Of a stretch of DNA of 12,315 nt, positions 1 through 7,849 are shown piece by piece; position 1 is the stretch's first letter, and each line of letters starts with the position of its first letter. Location of the stretch: the NCBI GenBank assembly GCA_004151065.3, contig NWUY0300009449.1, positions 35,578 to 47,892 of the forward strand, in the 5' to 3' direction. Made by a program: the position numbers and the translations under genes. The notes under the pieces are model-generated. The model saw nothing but the letters and a program-made list of their open reading frames with translations. It did not search any database and was not told where the DNA came from. Source of the DNA: Larix sibirica (lineage: Eukaryota; Streptophyta; Pinopsida; Pinales; Pinaceae).

Positions 1-855
1 CATTCTTCTCCAAGTTTCCTGAGTCCAACTCAGGCTCCCTACGGAAATACCTTTATACATGAGGCTCAATCCTGGTGCACAAGATTGACTTGGAGAATGA
101 CTCATGATGTTGTAACTTTAACAATATAAGGACCCTTGGTAGGCCCAAATCGAGACCAACATATTAATCGCTTGCTAATTCTTTTCGGTACTATACTGAA
201 CCACTTATAGTCAGTCGCCAACCACCACCACCACCAACAACAACAAGGCTATGAAATCGCCCTTCTGATGACCGACTAGTACCAAATATTTTCAGAAAGG
301 GACAAAAAGTTGCAGGAATATGAAGTAGTGACCAAAAAATTAACCTTAGTTCTTAATGACTGGTACTCCTATTATGGACAAGTATGCATTAATATCCACA
401 AGACTCAAGCCACTATTATTGACCCGAACCTTAGAAAGGCCAGTGTTGATCTTGAAACTGCCAAGGCATTGGACGGTCAAATCAACATGGAGTAGTAGTG
501 TGTCAATGAGCTACAACCATAAGAACTCCAATGGCTATATGAGGCTAATTCATCCCAAGGCAAGGTTAGTAGGTCAGCTAAGCACATGTATAATCTCTCA
601 CGCACCATAACAATTTTACAACAAGCTGTTGGTCCTGACGTAAACCGACTAAGGAACGGACCCGTTGCCAAGAAGTTGAACTGACTATCAGATTTAACTG
701 CAGCCAATACAAACATCCACACTATATTAGTTGACTGGCAAGAATTTCATCAAGGATTGGTCGCATGTTCCCTCGCCATTGTCGAAGCTTGCACCACTGG
801 TACTTCGCCTTTAACAACATCTAAATCATGGTGCTATTTTATAGCAAATTTGTAA
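1..855 (+). pseudogene. Decayed reading frame of unknown function, probably internal region of an LTR retrotransposon
   Basis: One frame (codons starting at position 1) stays protein-like across the whole stretch, with stops at 127, 208, 277, 493, 496, 520 and 682 and a final stop at 853. The clearest part is about codons 94-284, rich in helix-forming residues, with stretches such as KLTLVLNDWYSYYGQ, ASVDLETAKALDGQ, TITILQQAVGPDVNRL and TILVDWQEFHQGL. A His4-Gln4 run from (CAC)4(CAA)4 lies at 223-246. I do not recognise a family: there is no zinc knuckle, protease, reverse transcriptase or integrase motif. The frame ends about 50 bp before a purine tract and a putative LTR, so it is probably the last coding part of an LTR element, either a gag-like product of a non-autonomous element or an extra frame after pol. 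The 5' part lies outside the window. The stop count is only modestly below chance, so confidence is limited. Confidence 0.35.
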
Positions 856-905
856 ATTTTGTAATTTTACATATCCATGTTCTCTCTGGGATGAATAAGA
901 ATTTT

Positions 906-918
906 GAGGTGGGGGAGA
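906..918 (+). other. Polypurine tract before putative LTR
   Basis: A run of 12 purines interrupted by one T (gaggtgggggaga) lies directly against the TGTTGG that begins the putative LTR. In LTR retrotransposons such a tract primes plus-strand DNA synthesis and abuts the 3' LTR, so this placement supports reading the next 339 bp as a 3' LTR. The tract alone proves little. Confidence 0.4.
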
Positions 919-925
919 TGTTGGA

Positions 926-955
926 GGAGCCTAGTCGATGGGTTGACTAGGTCCT
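926..955. repeat. Inverted repeat near LTR start
   Basis: CCTAGTC at 930-936 pairs perfectly with GACTAGG at 945-951 across an 8-nt loop. With one bulged G at 929 the stem continues as AGGA (925-928) against TCCT (952-955). It lies in the region equivalent to U3 of the putative LTR. It could form a hairpin or be a palindromic protein-binding site. Nothing in the sequence decides between these. Confidence 0.5.
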
Positions 956-1044
956 CTCGACTGACCACTCACTTGGTTGGAGAGTCTAGTCAAGTCGGTT
1001 AAGATGAATATCAGATAGTTACATAGTTATAACTGCCTAACTGA

Positions 1045-1064
1045 ATATATATATATATATATAT
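1045..1064. repeat. (AT)10 microsatellite, possible LTR TATA region
   Basis: Ten uninterrupted AT units. Inside a putative LTR, about 125 bp from its left end, such a run could act as a TATA element for element transcription. It may equally be an ordinary microsatellite that expanded after insertion. Confidence 0.6.
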
Positions 1065-1257
1065 GTTGGTGAGACACAAGGAGATAGTGTTGTTCTTTCC
1101 TTTGGACATTGTGGCATGGTGATATAATACATAGGCTTGTTCCTAGCATTACCACTACTTTTCTTCCTTGTTCACTTTATGTATGTATGCTTATGTGTAT
1201 GATTGTATGCTTATGATGAACTATTGGTAACCACATGCAATCCCACATATTACAACA

Positions 1258-1635
1258 GATCGAAACATAACCAAGAATCAATCTCTCTAACTTCTTTATC
1301 TACATACTAGAATTGTTTGGGCTTCTTGATCTTTGTGAATGCTCTAATTGTAAACACATATCGAGGAAGTGCAAGGTTCCCATGTGGTGTTTACACGACT
1401 CCTTCTACTTTGTTTCCATGTCAATGACATGGGCCACATACCACGTCTTACTAAATTTCCATATACTTTCCCAACTATTCCTTTCTACTGGTCTTCGTCT
1501 CACACAAATGGAGGGTCACATGGAGTTCATGTAGGAGCTAGATGTTTGCTAGTCAATGATCCTATTTGGACATAATGGCTATGCCAATTACGCTAGGGGT
1601 GGAATCACTTATTAGAACACATCCTATGAACAACC
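1258..1635. other. Intergenic stretch, no supported gene
   Basis: No convincing coding frame. The longest open stretch (1313-1534, +) includes CSNCKHISRKC, which loosely resembles a retroviral-type zinc knuckle but has only one residue between the second Cys and the His, and the surrounding residues are Cys/Phe/Met-rich as in chance translation. I treat the segment as decayed or non-coding DNA. Confidence 0.5.
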
Positions 1636-2052
1636 TCTTTGTCAATAATCTTCCTTGTTGATGTCCTTCTCTGTTGATGGCCATGCTTTCTTAATGACTT
1701 TGCCATTGTCTTATTGATGGAATATTTTTGTCAATAACTATACCGTCAGTGACTTTGTTTCCAGTCATTCACTTTATCAATCATTCAACTTGTCATCCTC
1801 CACCTTATCAGTGACCCACCTTCCACCTTATCAGTGACCCACCTTGTTGGTGACTACCTTGTAGATGAGACCTTACCAGTGAATGTCTTATCAACTATCC
1901 TTTATCGATGGACACCTTGTCGCTCATCCTCTATCAATTATGAGCCTTGTTGGTGATACTCTTGTTAGTGAACACCTTGTCAATGATCCCCTTATCAATG
2001 ATTCCGTGTTGGTCATCCTTTTGTCAATGGAAATCTTGTTAGCCATATATTT
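1636..2052. repeat. Degenerate minisatellite, about 15-bp period
   Basis: About 25 head-to-tail units of 13-17 bp resembling CCTTGTCAATGATCC recur, for example ccttgttggtgatac, tcttgttagtgaaca, ccttgtcaatgatcc and ccttatcaatgattcc around 1945-2010. The core is CTT-(G/A)T-(C/T)-(A/G)(A/G)TGA. A period of 15 means that translated frames show a five-residue rhythm, as in SLVGD TLVSE HLVND PLIND at about 1940-2000, but none is open across the array. Unit divergence implies an old array, with one recent perfect 23-bp duplication inside it (1800-1845). No such period occurs elsewhere in the window. Confidence 0.7.
1800..1845. repeat. Perfect 23-bp tandem duplication
   Basis: Positions 1800-1822 and 1823-1845 are identical (ccaccttatcagtgacccac followed by ctt). 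The copy is perfect while neighbouring 15-bp units differ from each other at many positions, so this duplication is younger than the array that contains it. Confidence 0.9.
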
Positions 2053-2710
2053 CCTTTTACAACATAGATAACATGGAAAGGGGAAAGTCATGGCCATTCT
2101 TTAGGTACTCATTTCCATAAACATTTAATGATATTCTAGGCCTTATGCCCGACCTTTGTCCATTTTAGTTTAGGAGATTGACCATTATTGGATGATCTAA
2201 GAAATTTCAAATCAATTGTACAAGATATGTGAATAATTTTATATTGCACAATTTTGGAAATACAAATATTCAATTATATTTTATTAATGAAAAATAATGT
2301 TTTTTTAACTAAAAAACCACATTTATATCCAAAGAAGAATACATAACACATTCTTTAGGTGCATGAGCACTAGGTACATAAAAATGGTGATATATTAGAG
2401 CCATTTGCAGTCTAACTACAACCATATATTGTCTGACAAGTGTAATTATTTCCATCCCCATAATGACGACAATAAACTAATTGTCTCCACAAGTTTAGTG
2501 AGAATATATAGTTTTATAGATTTTGACAAAATGTAACCAAATACAAACTTCATATTTTTTCTAGAATTTAATAAAATTTAAGAATAATAAAAAAGCTAAT
2601 CACAAGGCTTGTCTAATTTCTATGGAAACCTCGTCGGAGTGATCTTTTAGTAGCAAGAACCCTAAATCCAATAGTAAAACTAGTTTGGAAAATGAAAAAT
2701 AATGTTATGT
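2053..2710. other. AT-rich intergenic flank of the LINE
   Basis: Strongly A/T-rich sequence with frequent stops in all frames and short homopolymer runs. No gene, RNA gene or clear repeat is supported. It forms the left half of the original insertion site of the LINE. Confidence 0.6.
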
Positions 2711-2724
2711 AAAAAAGACAACAT
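2711..2724 (+). repeat. Left target-site duplication of the LINE
   Basis: aaaaaagacaacat here matches aaagaagacaacat at 9435-9448 at 13 of 14 positions; the last ten bases (aagacaacat) are identical. The duplication starts at GT/AAAAAA, close to the TT/AAAA target preference of L1-type endonucleases. The exact left limit is ambiguous because the right copy merges with the poly(A) tail. Confidence 0.8.
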
Positions 2725-2746
2725 AAAAAAAAACTCGCTGAGTTGG

Positions 2747-2781
2747 GCTAGGGTTTGCTCAGTGCTCACTGCTAGGGTTTG
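2747..2781 (+). promoter_or_regulatory. Paired telo-box motifs in the LINE leader
   Basis: gctagggtttg occurs twice, at 2747-2757 and 2771-2781, with starts 24 bp apart, just before the ORF1 ATG at 2795. TAGGGTTT is the reverse complement of the plant telo-box (AAACCCTA), a motif known from promoters and leaders of plant ribosomal-protein and other growth-related genes. L1 elements need a promoter inside their own 5' end, so the pair could be part of that promoter. This role is inferred. Confidence 0.45.
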
Positions 2782-3457
2782 ATTCTGAGCTCTTATGGAT
2801 GTCGCCTCAACCTCCTCTCCAGAGGGGGTCACCTCTTTTGATGCTCGCTACAGGAGACCTATCACCTTCGCCATCGTCGCCGGCCCTTGACCTAATCCGT
2901 CCTCAGATGCGAGGTTTGTTAAACTTGTTGCTGCCCCAAAAGTTTCCCTTTCTTCGGCAACTTCCAGGAACAAAGTAGTTGCACTATCTGAAAAAGGCAT
3001 GATTGGACATTTCACAAGCTTATGGCCATATCCAAAGACCATTGAGTTATGGCTCAATAAGAATTGAAGGCCTTTAATCAAAGGAGAGGTTATTCAAAAC
3101 TTTTGCGGGAAGGGTTTCTTTGTTTTCCTATTCGAGAATAAGGAGGACAAAGACTTGATATTTTAGAATGGTCCTTATTTCATGGGACCTTGGGGTATGT
3201 ATTTGAGCCAATGGAATGCTTCTTTCAACTCGGAGAGAGACATACCCTTCACTGCTAGGGGGATGACGACCTCAGAGCGATAGGGAACACTCTTGGAAAT
3301 TACATTGATCGATCTGAGCCTAAGCCCCCTATATTTTCATTCGCCATGATTTGCGTGGAGGTCGATCTAGAGAAAGGGCTTCCTAAAGAGATCAAGCTCA
3401 CCATGGATGGATGGAGCTATTTACAAAAAAGTAGAATACAACTAGATTCCTTTCAAG

Positions 3458-3499
3458 TGCAAGTTCTGCCATGAATATGGGCATTTCGTTAGGAAGTGC
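3458..3499 (+). other. CCHC zinc knuckle of ORF1
   Basis: Cys at 3458, Cys at 3467, His at 3482 and Cys at 3497 give CX2CX4HX4C, the zf-CCHC_4-type knuckle that follows DUF4283 in plant LINE ORF1 proteins. All four zinc ligands are intact although a stop (TAG, 3443) lies five codons before the first Cys. Confidence 0.9.
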
Positions 3500-3654
3500 G
3501 GAAAAAAGAAAGCTCGGGAAGATGAACTATACAAGGACGAGGAATGGAATATAGTCACAAAAAGGGGAGAAAAGGTGCCCAAAAAAGTAACATTCCCTCC
3601 CCCCAGGCTAATGAAGCTCCGTTAGGAAGTAGGTTTCAGGCATTAGCAAACCAA

Positions 3655-3682
3655 GAATAAGAAGAAGAAGAAGAAGAAGAAA
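3655..3682. repeat. (GAA)n microsatellite in ORF1 tail
   Basis: Seven perfect GAA units at 3661-3681, preceded by one imperfect unit. In the ORF1 frame it encodes Glu; in the neighbouring frame, Lys. A TAA at 3658 just before it suggests that one point change in an earlier GAA/CAA codon, or slippage in the tract, disrupted the frame. Confidence 0.85.
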
Positions 3683-4066
3683 TCAGGGAGTAAAGACTAG
3701 ATGCAAATAAAGAAGGTCATACAGAACCAATTACAACGGGAATAGAGAACTCCAGTATACCCATCCCCATGGAGCAACAACTTAATGAGGTACGTTCTGA
3801 AATATTAGGATCAATGACTAGATCTAAGTCGAAATCCTCCCAAGAAGAATCCTCATAAATAAGGGAGGAAGAGAAAGACATGCCTAGGAAAAAAGGAAGA
3901 AAATCAAACATGACCCACAGAGAAGAACAAGCAGAGAAGGAAAAGGAGGAAGGGAAACAAGCTAGTTTAGGCCAACATATCAATATAATCTCTACACCAG
4001 GAAAGCAACCAACAATGACCTTAGAATCTCAGAGTTACAGAAACCCCCCAATATCCCTCATAAACA

Positions 4067-4800
4067 ATGAATATAGTCTCCTGGAATTGTAGCGGATTAG
4101 GAGGTAAGTCAAAAGCTGAAGCAATTAAGAATGTGATTAGAAGTGAAAAAATATCCATTGTCCTCATCCAAGAGACAAAAATGAACGAGGGAGATTGCAA
4201 GTTGGTCATGAAGAAAGTGTGGAAGAATAGCGAAGGTAGCTTAGTAGCAGCCTCAGGAAATTTTGGTGGTCTCTCTTCTTGGTGGGATAGCCGAAGACTC
4301 ACCCTGAAGGTAGAATGGAAAAACTCAAGTTGGTTAATGGTTGAGCTCGAAGACTTAGAAGAGAAAGAAATTCATAGAATATGTAATGTATATGGACTGG
4401 TTCTCCATCATAAGAAAAAAGACTTATGGCTCTCTTTTGAAGAGATAATAAGTCTTGATCTTCATCTTTGTAGTATAGTTGCGGGGGACTTCAATGTAAC
4501 CATCTCTTCCATTGAAAGGAGAGGCGGCTCCAGAATCAGGGACCCCTTTGGGGAATTTCTGGAAGATTTACAAGCATCCTGGAACCTCATGAACGTCAAG
4601 CCTAGAAAAGGTCTTTACACTTGGAGAAATAGGTGGATCGGCCAGGACATATAGCAGTTCGACTGGACAGAATCCTGGTAAGTGAACACTTTCTACTTAA
4701 AAACTCTATTCCCGCTTCTAAAATTATTCCTTCCTCTGTTTTGGATCATAAGCCTTTGGTTTTTAACCCTCCTCAATTTGAAGGCCCCCTTCCCTTCAAA
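4067..4800 (+). other. ORF2 apurinic-type endonuclease domain
   Basis: This domain nicks target DNA to begin target-primed reverse transcription. Visible catalytic residues: Asn7 in SWNCSG, Glu36 in IQETKM, Tyr109 in NVYG, Asp141 and Asn143 in AGDFNV, and Asp-His in VLDHKPL (codons at 4744-4749). A one-base frame change near 4640 separates the first part from the segment beginning GHIAVRLDRILVSEH, which belongs to the same fold. All key residues are kept, so this domain has decayed only by frameshift. The insertion site GT/AAAAAA fits its known preference. Confidence 0.87.
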
Positions 4801-4929
4801 TTTAACCCGTCTTGGAGTAAGGATAACGAGCTCTTTGATATAGTTAAAAATGCTTGGCGCCCCTGGGTAGTAGGCTCTCCTGGTTACATTTGGGAAGCCA
4901 AACTTAGAGCAACAAAAACCGCCTTGAAA

Positions 4930-5340
4930 AGCTAGGATATCAAAAGAAAAGACCCAGTCAAAGAGCAGAGAAACAAGACTTTGGAGCTGGAGAAGCTTCA
5001 GGAAGAAATGAAAAGCTGTGAGATCACAAAAGAAATTTTAAGGAAGGAGAGAATGTTGGGAGATGAAATTCAAAAGCTAGAGAAAAGCGAAGAGGAAGAA
5101 TGGAGAATAAGATCGAGAATCTTATGGATCAAGGCAGGGGACAAAACCACCAAATTTTTCCTTAACCTGTACAAGGAGAGAATGAGAAAAAGTACTATTT
5201 TAGAGCTAGAAGATGAGAACGGAGAAAAAATCCCCTCCCCTCAATTGATTAAAGAAGCGACCTTTACACATTTTCAAGATCTTTATCAAGAGGACTCAGA
5301 GGAGAGTTTAAAGGATGGCAACATTCTCCTTGAAAATGTC
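4930..5340 (+). other. ORF2 coiled linker and start of RT (0 motif region)
   Basis: After the stop at 4933 the frame stays open from 4936 to 5370 and is very rich in Glu/Lys/Leu (for example LELEKLQEEMKSCEITKEIL), suggesting a long helical coiled linker between endonuclease and RT. It ends with EEEEWRIRSRILWIKAGDKTTKFFL, the conserved WR.RSR..W...GD.NTKFF element found ahead of RT in plant LINEs. Confidence 0.75.
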
Positions 5341-6570
5341 CTGGGCCTTGTTATGGTCCTTGCATCTTGAGAAGGCCCTAGGTCCGGAAGGGTTCCCAAT
5401 CATTTTCTATATAAAGTATTGGAGTATTATTAAAGTTGATTTATGCCTGATGCTCAATTGCTCAAAAGGTAGAGACAATCTGGGGGAGCCACCAACTCAA
5501 CCTTCATAGCGCTCATCCCAAAAGAAAAGAAGCCTTCCTCGCTCAAGATATTTTGACCTATCCCTCTACAACGCTTCATACAAGATCCTTACCAAGATCA
5601 TAGCAAGAAGATTGAAAAGGCTAATTCCAATCATCATTTCATAAAACCAAGGGGGATTTATAGAAGGGAAGCAAATCAATGACAACATTGTTTTGGTTCA
5701 AGAATCTATACATTCCAGCCATAGTAGAAAAGAAAGTGGCATGGCCATTAAATTGGACCTTGCTAATGCTTTATTTAGAGTTAGGCATAGTTTCCTTTTC
5801 AAGATCATGGAACGCTTTGGATTCTCCGAAAACTTCATTAGATGGGTCTGAGCTTGCATCAGTCAACCATGGATATCCCCTTTGGTAAATGGCAGACTTG
5901 CATACTTATTCAAGCTTCAAGGGGATTGAGGCAAGTTTGCCCCCTATCTCCTCTCCTTGATATCATTTTTAAAAAAAACTGAAACGGTTAAAATATATTG
6001 ATGAAATCTCCTTTATATCATTTTGGTGGATGCAATGAGCAGGCATTTAATCTCGCTTTCTGATAATGGGCTTCTCCTCGGTATTATGATCTCGAGGGGG
6101 GTCAAACCAGTTACTCATGCTCAATTCGCTGACGACACTATCCTTCTAGGAAGTGCTTCCAAAGCCATTGCCAAATCCTTTCATTATGCGCTGTCCTCCT
6201 TTCTAAATGCCTCGGGAGGAAAGGTTAATGCTGAAAAATGCAAATTTATGGTTGGAATTGCTCTCCTTCCATCTTTGTCGATATCTCCAGAATTCTCTGT
6301 TTTAGGGGGACCAACACATGGAAATCGTTTATAAACCTTGGTGTTCCCATCTCCCTAAAGAAAGCCTCTTCGGAGGGATGGGATGTAGTTCTGCAAAAGA
6401 TAAAGAATGAGATCCATTATTGGGGAATAAAATGGATGGATTTGGTTGGAAAGATTACTCTATTAAAAGCAACTCTATCCTTTATGCCAATTTTCCTTTG
6501 TTCTTCTCTTCTCGCTCCAACAGGATTTATGAACAACCTGAGCAAAGAAATAAGAAGCTTCCTCTAGCAA
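5330..6570 (+). other. ORF2 reverse transcriptase domain, broken
   Basis: Landmarks in order: KALGPEGFPIIFY (about 5370), FIALIPKEKKPSS (5503), SYKILTKIIARRLKRLIP (5576), NQGGFIEGKQINDNIV (5645), motif A AIKLDLANALFRV (first Asp at 5756), SPLVNGRLAYLF ahead of motif B (about 5876), PLSPLLDIIF (about 5942), motif C AQFADDTILLGSA with both Asp codons intact at 6131 and 6134, ASGGKVNAEKCKF, then NLGVPISLKKASSEGWD (about 6334) and KWMDLVGKITLLKATLS. In motif A the residues after KLD read ANALFRV where the family usually has a second Asp (K-A-Y/F-D). The region around motif B is further disturbed by a small insertion flanked by direct repeats. Confidence 0.88.
5952..6024. repeat. 18-bp direct repeats flanking a 37-bp filler inside RT
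   Basis: 5952-5969 (tctccttgatatcatttt) and 6007-6024 (tctcctttatatcatttt) match at 17 of 18 positions and enclose 37 bp beginning taaaaaaaactgaaacgg. Other plant LINE RTs have only one copy here, since the family reads PLSP-L-F-I directly into ...AMSRHLISL, so 55 bp have been added. It looks like either a tiny retroinserted fragment with its own target duplication or a double-strand-break repair scar. The filler carries stops. Confidence 0.75.
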
Positions 6571-7348
6571 GGGGGAAAAGATGGTCATACAAATTTCACC
6601 TGATAAAATGGGAAACTGTTAGAAATGAAAAAAACAGAGGAGGAGTGGCCATTAGAGAACCAAGATTGGTCAACATTGACATGGGAGCTAAATTACTCTG
6701 GCAAAGTGTTAGAGGGAAAAATGAATGGTGGAAACAAGTAATTCGAAAGAAATATCTAAAATGCCCTCGGCTTCGATGTCTGGACGACGGGATCAGTGGG
6801 AATGGCTCCAGGATATGGGACCTATGTAAGTCTTCGACCAAGCTCATCAGGGATGGCCTCCATTGGATCCCTGGAAATGGTAAAAAGATCCACATGTGGG
6901 CAGAAAGGATTTTAAATAACCCCCCTCACAGTGAAAGGGAAGGTATGGATGCAGTTAGAAATTGGCTTGAAGGGAAAGGCATTATCAGGCTTTATGACCT
7001 CCCATCCTGGCATAGCAATGGGAATTGGAAGAATTGGAAAAGACTAGAAGTCCCTGGCAATCTAGTTTCCGATTTCAACAAGTTTCTTCTAGAGTTAAAT
7101 GGGAAAGCGCTAGTGCACAGGAGAGTCAGAGATACTAGAGGATGGGGGCCCATAAGTAATTACAAAGTTAAAGATGGATACAGACTTTTGTTGCAGGGAC
7201 TCCCTGCCCCCCCTCCAGATAAAATTTGGACTAACATTTGGAAGCCAGATTTCCCTTCAAAATTGAATGCTTTCTCTTGGATTCTAGTTCACAGAAAAAT
7301 CTTAACAAATGAGAACCTGAAAAGGTGTGGAATTGTTGGACCTAACAG
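6570..7348 (+). other. ORF2 thumb/connection region
   Basis: A long open segment in frame 3 runs through FHLIKWETVRNEKNRGGVAI, REPRLVNIDMGAKLLWQ, WWKQVIRKKYL, GNGSRIWDLC and WIPGNGKKIHMWAERIL, matching the standard stretch between RT and zf-RVT in plant LINEs (the conserved W..VC.PK..GGLG.R element, here in a WETVRNEKNRGGVAI version). It is the longest undamaged part of ORF2. The frame change on the left is in a GGGGG run near 6572. Confidence 0.8.
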
Positions 7349-7435
7349 GTGTATTTATGCAAAACAGAAGAAGAATCAATCAATCATCTCTTTCTTGAAT
7401 GCATCTTCACTAAGAATGTTTGGCAAGATTTGATG
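7200..7435 (+). other. zf-RVT zinc-binding segment
   Basis: IWKPDFPSKLNAFSWILVHRKILTNENLKRCGIVGPNRC in frame 3 passes by a frame change near 7350 into CKTEEESINHLFLECIFTKNVWQDL in frame 2. The order W..P.K...F.W.L.H..ILT..NL.RRG..GP..C..C...EE...HLF.EC..... W is the zf-RVT signature that follows RT in plant non-LTR elements. Cys and His ligands are present. Confidence 0.85.
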
Positions 7436-7849
7436 AAAGACCTCGGGCACTCCCTTCCCGAACAGGTTGATGGATTCTACAGAGGGTGTATAAACCTCTT
7501 CCCAGGTTCTCTAAGGCGTACAAGTTCTCTGACTAATATCTGGTGTGCAGTTCCAAAGTACCTTAATTGGCAGATTTTGCTGGCTAGGAACAAATAAATT
7601 TTTGAGGCGAAAAAATCTGACCGCTGCAAGGTCGCCAAGAAAGCTCAACTCCAAATGAAAGAATTCTTCACTTCCCATGGCAAGTGTATTTATTCAAATG
7701 AAGCTTTGTCCCCAACTGAACTCAACTGAGCCTTAAGTTTTATTGGGGCTAGCTCCCTTCATTCCAAACAAGCCCCTCATCCTCATTGTTGGGCAATTGA
7801 TCTCCCAATTGCAGCTTTTAAAAGACGGGTTAGGTCTCAGAACATATAG

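Larger units (their letters stand above)
919..1257 (+). mobile_element. Putative 3' LTR of an old LTR retrotransposon
   Basis: The segment starts TGTTG and ends CAACA, a 5-bp perfect inverted terminal repeat with the canonical TG...CA ends, and directly follows a purine tract. It contains an (AT)10 run at 1045-1064 that could serve as a TATA box and a strong inverted repeat near its start. A length of 339 bp is usual for plant LTRs. The matching 5' LTR would lie to the left of the window, so neither LTR identity nor the 5-bp target duplication (gatcg would be the right-hand copy) can be tested here. The right boundary was chosen by the terminal repeat and could be wrong. Confidence 0.4.
2795..4092 (+). 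pseudogene. LINE ORF1: DUF4283 / CCHC zinc-knuckle RNA-binding protein, decayed
   Basis: The product would bind element RNA and form the ribonucleoprotein used in retrotransposition. Reading starts at ATG 2795 (MDVASTSSPEGVTSFDARYR) in frame 2, shows the DUF4283 signature GFFVFLFENKEDKDLIF and NGPYFMGPWGMYLSQW (about 3110-3210), passes to frame 1 near 3256 (DDDLRAIGNTLGNYIDRSEP, then CVEVDLEKGLP and LTMDGWSYLQ), and returns to frame 2 near 3431 for the knuckle CKFCHEYGHFVRKC (3458-3499), a perfect CX2CX4HX4C. Near 3600 it shifts in a C run to frame 1 and becomes a Lys/Glu-rich tail ending at 4092, which overlaps the ORF2 start by 26 bp. Stops lie at 2888, 3065, 3164, 3443, 3658, 3691 and 3856. 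At the 3256 junction a stretch that family members normally have between DUF4283 and the GDDDLRAIGN-like segment seems deleted (about 14 codons, judged from memory of the family). Confidence 0.82.

Noticed and set aside
1045-1064. (AT)10 as a proven promoter TATA box
   Set aside because: Position is suitable only if the LTR call is right; it may be a plain microsatellite.
1313-1534. Possible zinc-knuckle remnant CSNCKHISRKC
   Set aside because: Spacing is CX2CX1HX4C rather than CX2CX4HX4C and the surrounding residues do not look like a gag protein.
2848-3081. Minus-strand open frame of 77 codons
   Set aside because: Opposite the ORF1 N-terminal region; no independent support.
3717-4302. Two minus-strand open frames across the ORF1/ORF2 junction
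   Set aside because: Both are opposite supported plus-strand LINE coding sequence and read as Ser/Phe-rich complements of Glu/Lys-rich codons.
6596-6895. 99-codon minus-strand open frame
   Set aside because: Antisense shadow of the long open connection region of ORF2.
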